Part shown: in pieces, positions 57,916-64,000 of the stretch
How the letters are laid out: every line of letters begins with the position of its first letter
Numbering within the stretch: the stretch's first letter is position 1
Assembly (NCBI GenBank): GCA_963680875.1
Contig: OY804579.1
Span: forward strand, 57,053,718 to 57,117,717
Direction of reading: 5' to 3'
DNA from: Bathymodiolus brooksi
Taxonomy: Eukaryota > Mollusca > Bivalvia > Mytilida > Modiolidae
DNA length: 64,000 nucleotides
Program-made: the position numbers and the translations under genes
Notes under the pieces: model-generated
What the model saw: only the letters and a program-made list of their open reading frames with translations
Told to the model about the DNA's origin: nothing
Databases searched by the model: none

Positions 57916-59441
57916 CAACAAGGTTGCATAATCACCTTAGGCTGTACATGAGTGCTACAGGGTTGTATAATCACTTCAGGCTGTACATGAGTGCTACAAG
58001 GTTGTATAATCACCTCAGGCTATACATGAGTGCTACAGGGTTGTATAATCACCTTAGGCTGTACATGAGTGCTACAGGGTTGTATAATCACCTCAGGCTG
58101 TACATGAGTGCTACAGGGTTGTATAATCACCTCAGGCTGTACATGAGTGCTACAGGGTTGTATAATCACCTCAGGCTGTACATGAGTGCTACAGGGTTGC
58201 ATAATCACCTCAGGTTGTACACAAGTGCTACAGGGTTGTATAATCACCTCAGGCTGTACACGAGTGCTACAGGGTTGTATAATCACCTCAGGCTGTACAT
58301 GAGTGCTACAGGGTTGTATAATCACCTCAGGCTGTACATGAGTGCTACAGGGTTGTATAATCACCTCAGGCTGTACATGAGTGCTACAGGGTTGTATAAT
58401 CACCTCAGGCTGTACATGAGTGCTACAGGGTTGTATAATCACCTCAGGCTGTACACGAGTGCTACAGGGTTGTATAATCACCTCAGGCTGTACACGAGTG
58501 CTACAGGGTTGTATAATCACCTCAGGCTGTACATGAGTGCTACAGGGTTGTATAATCACCTCAGGCTGTACATGAGTGCTACAGGGTTGTATAATCACCT
58601 CAGGCTGTACATGAGTGCTACAGGGTTGTATAATCACCTCAGGCTGTACATGAGTGCTACAGGGTTGTATAATCACCTCAGGCTGTACATGAGTGCTACA
58701 GGGTTGTATAATCACCTCAGGCTGTACATGAGTGCTACAGGGTTGTATAATCACCTCAGGCTGTACATGAGTGCTACAGGGTTGCATAATCACCTCAGGT
58801 TGTACACAAGTGCTACAGGGTTGTATAATCACCTCAGGCTGTACACGAGTGCTACAGGGTTGTATAATCACCTCAGGCTGTACATGAGTGCTACAGGGTT
58901 GTATAATCACCTCAGGCTGTACATGAGTGCTACAGGGTTGTATAATCACCTCAGGCTGTACATGAGTGCTACAGGGTTGTATAATCACCTCAGGCTGTAC
59001 ATGAGTGCTACAGGGTTGTATAATCACCTCAGGCTGTACACGAGTGCTACAGGGTTGTATAATCACCTCAGGCTGTACACGAGTGCTACAGGGTTGTATA
59101 ATCACCTCAGGCTGTACATGAGTGCTACAGGGTTGTATAATCACCTCAGGCTGTACATGAGTGCTACAGGGTTGTATAATCACCTCAGGCTGTACATGAG
59201 TGCTACAGGGTTGTATAATCACCTCAGGCTGTACATGAGTGCTACAGGGTTGTATAATCACCTCAGGCTGTACATGAGTGCTACAGGGTTGTATAATCAC
59301 CTCAGGCTGTACATGAGTGCTACAGGGTTGTATAATCACCTCAGGCTGTACATGAGTGCTACAGGGTTGTATAATCACCTCAGGCTGTACATGAGTGTTA
59401 CAGGGTTGTATAATCACCTCAGGCTGTACATGAGTGCAACA
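57916..59441. repeat. Minisatellite of about 39 copies of a 39-bp unit
   Basis: Unit 'gggttgtataatcacctca' plus 'ggctgtacatgagtgctaca', in frame with the broken transposase and read as GLYNHLRLYMSAT. Variants: 'tacatgag', 'tacacgag', 'tacacaag', and 'gttgcataatc' in place of 'gttgtataatc'. The variant order repeats after 15 units: 58196 and 58781 start the same rare unit 585 bases apart. A 490-residue frame on the other strand is also a by-product. The first three units are the most diverged. Confidence 0.95.
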
Positions 59442-60858
59442 GCGAAGTATTCTCGCTCTCAGGCTGTATAAAAGAACTTCAGGGTTATACAATCAGATCT
59501 TAAATTTCCAGAATATCTTTGATTGTGCTTGTGACGAGACAAGTCTGGAGAAACAAAGCAGAACATTTCTTGGGAAGTCTGTGATAGTGTCAGGGTGTAC
59601 TTGACTCCTTCCATTTTCAATTTTGCTCTACACATACAAAAAAGGGAAAGATTTATATTTATTCTTTTCATTATAATTCATAATTACATGTTGTATTTCA
59701 TGCCTTCAACCCCTATGCCTATGGAGTACAAATTTATACTTCAGAAATATTTTTACAAAAATAGTCGAGTGCACCTTGCCTTTGGCTTTGGCAAGCTTAT
59801 ACAAAGAAGATAGTGCATGTAAATCTACACAAACACATCATTTTAGAGTGTTACATTAACATTTGGTAGTTTAAAATATTTGATCTCTAGGTCTATACTA
59901 GATTACGTCGTTAAAATTTTCTAAAAACTTTGATAAAAGATTTTTTTACATCGGAAATGTGTTCTATTGATAAATCCCATTACAGAAAAACATCTTGCAG
60001 ACTAGGAATTTCCATCGTCAAGCGTTCATGTGATAATGATTATCCAATCGATAGAGGGCGTAGGGATTCCCGAATCTGGTTTTCCCCATATTGTTGTATG
60101 CGGACATAAATACACAAAATACTGGCTTTCCTGTGCGTTGAAAAGGTTCTATGAAAATCTACTGATTTTTAGAAACTTTTGGTAAGATTTCAAATCACTG
60201 CTAAGACTAGTTACTCGATCAGATCTCTGACTTGGCGCATACATTTCCACGGTTTTTCCATAATGATTGTGTTGCTATTAATAGATATATTTTCCATAAA
60301 ATTTCTGATGTTGAAGTGATGAGTTGTTTATGTGTACAGATTCCTTAAGAATGTTCAGTAATATTGACACTATGTTAAATATTTATTAAATTATTAAGCA
60401 TAGGTTATACACTAAATGTAAAACCATCCAAAATATGAATTATTAAGCATAATATTATGTAAAACCGCCCTTTATTTATGGGACTATTTCTTTTGTATTG
60501 AACACACTTAGAATTTGTATTATACTCTGTGTCACATGAACAGATTTTCCAATATATTGTTCTTATTTTTTATAGGTGTCCATTCCCTACCCTTTTGTAT
60601 TAAAATCACTCCACCCAAAGGTAAATAAATTGTCCATCATATAATCTCCTGTAAGCTTACACCCACATCACAAGCCAAAAGACAAGCATCTTGCAGGTCT
60701 GACCTGCTTTTGTAACTGATTTTCCACTGACCCCCTAATCATCCATAAAGCCAACAATGTTTATCCAATGAAGAAATATGAATTTGATGATACATTTTGT
60801 AATTATCCAATAAATTCTGCAGAATGCCTATTCGCTCTGCCATTGCATTGCACATGTT
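59442..60858. other. Non-coding region right of the 39-bp array
   Basis: The frame from the array stops at 59471. I see no continuation of the transposase. The rest is AT-rich without recognisable features. Confidence 0.45.
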
Positions 60859-60866
60859 GGTTGACG

Positions 60867-61793
60867 CACAGGCACTCGTGGCACGGATTTACCACCTCCC
60901 TTTTTTCTAACTTTCTGTTTACAAATTTATTTTCAATAAAATTTCTTTATTTCTATATTATTTCATCTCTTTTTCCTTATTTTAACTTGTTCGTGTCAAT
61001 ATTCATACAATCTTATGTTAACATCAAATTGCATGTGTCGACCCTATATAGATACTAATAATCCACAAAGCATGCAACTCGGCAGGTTTAAAAATTGGTA
61101 CCCCTGCTCGCTTCGAGTACATTTATTGCATCTTATTTCCATTATATTATTCAAACTAGGACATGTATCCATTCCTAAAAGACGCATCTTTTTGCCCTTG
61201 TTTTTGTTTTGTGCATACGATAGCTCAGTTCTCCAGAATTTTAAGATTTTCACACATTTATTGCCAAATTTTTCGTATATGGACCCACGGCTGACGGAAG
61301 TGACGTACCACTGCATTAACTTCAACGATAGGGTCAGAAAAGTTCCAAAAATTTATTATTTAAATGTTTGGAACGTTTCTGACCCTATCGTTGAAGTTAA
61401 TGTGTGAAAATCTTAAAATTCTGGAGAAATGAGCTATAGTATGCACAAAACAAAAACAGGGGCAAAAAGATGCGTCTTTTAGGAATGGATACATGTCCTA
61501 GTTTGAATGACATAATGGAAATAAGGTGCAATAAATGTACTCGAAGCGAGCAGGGGTACGATTTTTAAACCTGCCGAGTTGCATGCCTTGTGGATTATTA
61601 GTATCTATATAGGGTCAACACATGCAATTTGATGTTAACATAAGATTGTATGAATATTGACATGAACAAGTTAAAATAAGGAAAAAGAGATGAAATAATA
61701 AAGAAACAAAGAAATTTTATTGAAAATAAATTTGTAAACAGAAAGTTAGAAAAAAGGGGGGGGGGGGGTAAATCCGTGCCACGAGTGCCTGTG
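60867..61793. mobile_element. 927-bp fold-back DNA element with 8-bp target-site duplication (hAT-like)
   Basis: Flanked by GGTTGACG at 60859-60866 and 61794-61801. Termini are CACAGGCACTCGTGGCACGG and its inverse. The two halves are reverse complements almost to the centre (about 61360); the central stem is 'ttcaacgatagggtcag' against its mirror. The left arm has about 60 extra bases (61251-61313) absent from the right arm, and the right arm carries a run of G. An eight-base duplication fits hAT or P-type transposases. No transposase inside; frames of 93-130 residues are accidental. Confidence 0.88.
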
Positions 61794-61801
61794 GGTTGAC
61801 G

Positions 61802-63303
61802 TCATTATTAACAACAGTACACCAGAACTCTTGCTGGTGCGATGAAGAGCAGATTAATTGCAAAACACCAATACAGAACCCTCCAATTTTCAATCAGATT
61901 CGTTATGCCTCCTAAAAAAAAGTGGTAAAGAATCCTGCCGATGATGATGTCAAACGGCATGAGCAATACAGTGGCTGAATGTACTTGAGCCTCCAGAATT
62001 CACCGATATGGTTTCCATTTTTTATACGGCCACAAAAATTTTGCAGTCTTACTATGTTATGGCACTGTCGTCATCCATCTGTAGACAGAATGGTTTCCAT
62101 GCAATAACTTGATATGTAGTTGACGGATTCTTTTGAATTTTGAACACAATGTTCCTTGGCACTGAATAAAGATTGGTGTTCATTATGGGTATTGTAACAC
62201 TACCTATTTCCAAACAAGAGACTCTAAGGTGTAAAAATGAATGTTTCTGTTATTTGTATACAAAAAACTTGGTTTTCATTTGCTTTTGATGTTTTTTTTT
62301 TTTTAAATTTAACTCCTAAGGAAAATCACTTTCACTCAGAAAGATGCATAGCGTAACTTTGTAACTGTTACCATTTTTGACATACACTGATACAAGAGGG
62401 AAGTTTTAAATTTTTATTTTAATGCCGTTTTTTCTTTGAATTGATTTGGTCAAGAGCTTTCAGTAATATTTTGACAGATTTCCTCAATTAAATATGGTGT
62501 CAGAGGTAAACTCGACCTAACACAGACAACAACAGCTGAATCCCAAAATTTGAGCTTTCTTATTTTACATCCAATTTAATGCAGTTTTTGGCAAAATGAT
62601 CATCCTTTTGGGTTATTGATAGACCTTAAACAATTTTGCTATTTCATTTCAAAAAGGAGTCCAAACTCTGAAATTTTGCATATTTAAAAGGTATATTTAA
62701 CACTTGAAATAGTAAAACAAGTCAAATGTCCAAAATATAATGAGGCCAACATACATGTACATTGTACATGTATTTTTATGTCCAGCAGTTTACTGTGTTC
62801 AACACATTATTATGTCCAGCAATTTACAGTGTCAAGCAAAATACTGTGTCGACATGCTGAGGTCATATCATGCTTCACTCTGCATAGTCTTTTATTTTGA
62901 AATAGCTTGGAGTTGGCACATACATGTACATTTGTACAGTACATGTAGCTCTAGCCTCTGCATATACAATTTGAATGAATACATCCTTGACTTTTTCAAC
63001 GAACATTTAACATTAAATGGTCATCTTCTTTGCTTCTATTGGGACCCCAATTGATTACCTCGCTTCATTAGGTAATTTTACCCAACTTTCTGTTTATGTG
63101 AAGCCATATCTGAAGGTTGTTTATGACTTTAATATGAAGTTGTCTGCTTATGATGTTTGTTATCATTTTCCTTACTGGTTGACATTAAATAGAATTCCAA
63201 AGACCTCTGATTGAATGCCCCCTTGATAGACTTCCTAAAAAAAAAGTTGTTGAAAAGCCAGTATAAATCCCTGGATGTATACATGTATAAATGTATATGC
63301 AAA
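61802..63303. other. Region with no assignable gene
   Basis: A frame starting MPPKKKW at about 61910 stops at once. 62750-62830 has loosely repeated 'atgtccagcagtttac' stretches. Frames of 65-104 residues at 62740-63214 have no recognisable motif. Confidence 0.4.
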
Positions 63304-64000
63304 ACCACTCAAATGAAAGATTTGTTTGTCATTGTTAAAATATGTTGTACATGGGTACAAGATTCTGATGTACCACAGGGAACGGTACTAGGCCCTTTGA
63401 TGTTCCTTTTATATATCAACGATATAGGCAATGACATCAGTCATCACATCCAAAATTCGCCTATTTGCAGATGATAGCCTACTATACTTAGCAATATCCA
63501 CCAAAGATGATTGCAAACGGCTACAACAAGATCTTGACAGAATGGTTAATTGGACTAAAACATGGCAGATGATTTTCAACCCTATGAAATGCTATGTTCT
63601 AAAGATTACAAAAAAGAAGAAAACAGTAGACTTCGACTATAACATCAATGAACAAACCTTAGAGACAGTAACATCAAATCCATACCTAGCAGCTGAACTC
63701 ACGAACACCATGTCTTGGGTCAAACAAGTTCAGAAAGTTGTAACGAAAGGAAATAAAGCACTAGGCTTCATACTTAGAAATGTAGGATCATGTCCAGAGG
63801 CGGTAAAGAAACAAGCATACCTTGTGCTTGTCTGACCTCACCTTGAGTATGCCAGCAGCGCTTGGGACCCTCATCTCCAAAAACATATTCAACAGATTGA
63901 GATGGTCCAACGCCGAGCAGCATGCTTCATCAAAATCAACTACTCTAGAGACCCTGGTAGTGACAACATTACTCGAACAACTGGAATTACCACCACTTTC
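63304..64000 (+). pseudogene. Reverse transcriptase of a jockey/CR1-like LINE, broken and running off the window
   Basis: The frame gives TWVQDSDVPQGTVLGPLMFL, then shifts by one base near 63450. The next frame gives IRLFADDSLLYLAI with the catalytic ADD, followed by LQQDLDRMVNWTKTWQMIFN, KCYVLKI and GFILRNVGSCPEAVKKQAYL. A TGA at 63833-63835 replaces the arginine expected in 'LVRPHLEYAS', consistent with a CGA-to-TGA change. Beyond it PHLEYASSAWDPH and VQRRAACFIK continue to the window end. The N-terminal half of the enzyme is missing on the left, as in 5'-truncated LINE copies. Confidence 0.88.

Noticed and set aside
58020..59492. 490-residue minus-strand frame (QPEVIIQPCSTHV units)
   Set aside because: Antisense reading of the 39-bp array; no start context or domain.
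61015..61407. 130-residue and 93-residue frames
   Set aside because: They lie in the arms of the 927-bp palindromic element and are antisense images of each other.

Overview
This is a 64-kb piece of nuclear DNA from an animal, most likely a bivalve mollusc. The pointers are a large AT-rich non-coding space, one animal-type glycosyltransferase gene, and a dense mix of tRNA-derived SINEs, TA- and TTAA-flanked MITEs, degraded LINE and hAT genes, and 'ggggcataactc' and 'gaccttgaaaatc' tandem blocks of the kind I associate with bivalve genomes. The species cannot be fixed from the sequence alone. Long reading frames here must not be read as bacterial genes, because most lie inside minisatellites.

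The one clearly intact gene is on the minus strand at 2363-4012. It encodes a 549-residue chondroitin sulfate N-acetylgalactosaminyltransferase, a Golgi type II membrane enzyme that starts and extends chondroitin chains. Its whole coding region lies in one exon. A good 3' splice site sits about 70 bases upstream of the start codon. Two exon-like segments with good splice sites on the same strand (23121-23166 and 48989-49108) could be non-coding 5' exons, so much of the window may be the first introns of this gene. A possible plus-strand first coding exon lies at 53728-53748.

Layout: 1-2362, gene 3' side with SINE pieces; 2363-4081, the gene; 4284-4530, tail of a LINE reverse-transcriptase gene; 4555-7664, hairpin MITEs and a SINE; 7724-13177, a 5.45-kb minisatellite of about 192 units; 13178-18560, AT-rich DNA with a DNA transposon nested in another; 18587-20774, a 1.09-kb tandem duplication with breakpoints in SINEs; 20754-31400, SINE-rich DNA with a five-copy 145-bp block; 31727-39967, TA-flanked MITEs, two of which have grown internal minisatellites (33-bp and 30-bp units), plus a 518-bp fold-back element; 40403-55338, scattered SINEs, MITEs and a short retroelement with target-site duplications; 56540-59470, a broken hAT-type transposase gene running into a 39-bp minisatellite; 60867-61793, a 927-bp fold-back element with an 8-bp target-site duplication; 63304-64000, a broken LINE reverse transcriptase that runs off the window.

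There is no operon or multi-gene system here. The strongest unifying observation is that three of the four large minisatellites arose inside transposable elements, and for two of these an unexpanded relative of the same element lies elsewhere in the window. All four have unit lengths divisible by three and are partly organised in higher-order repeats, which produces long but probably meaningless open frames on both strands.
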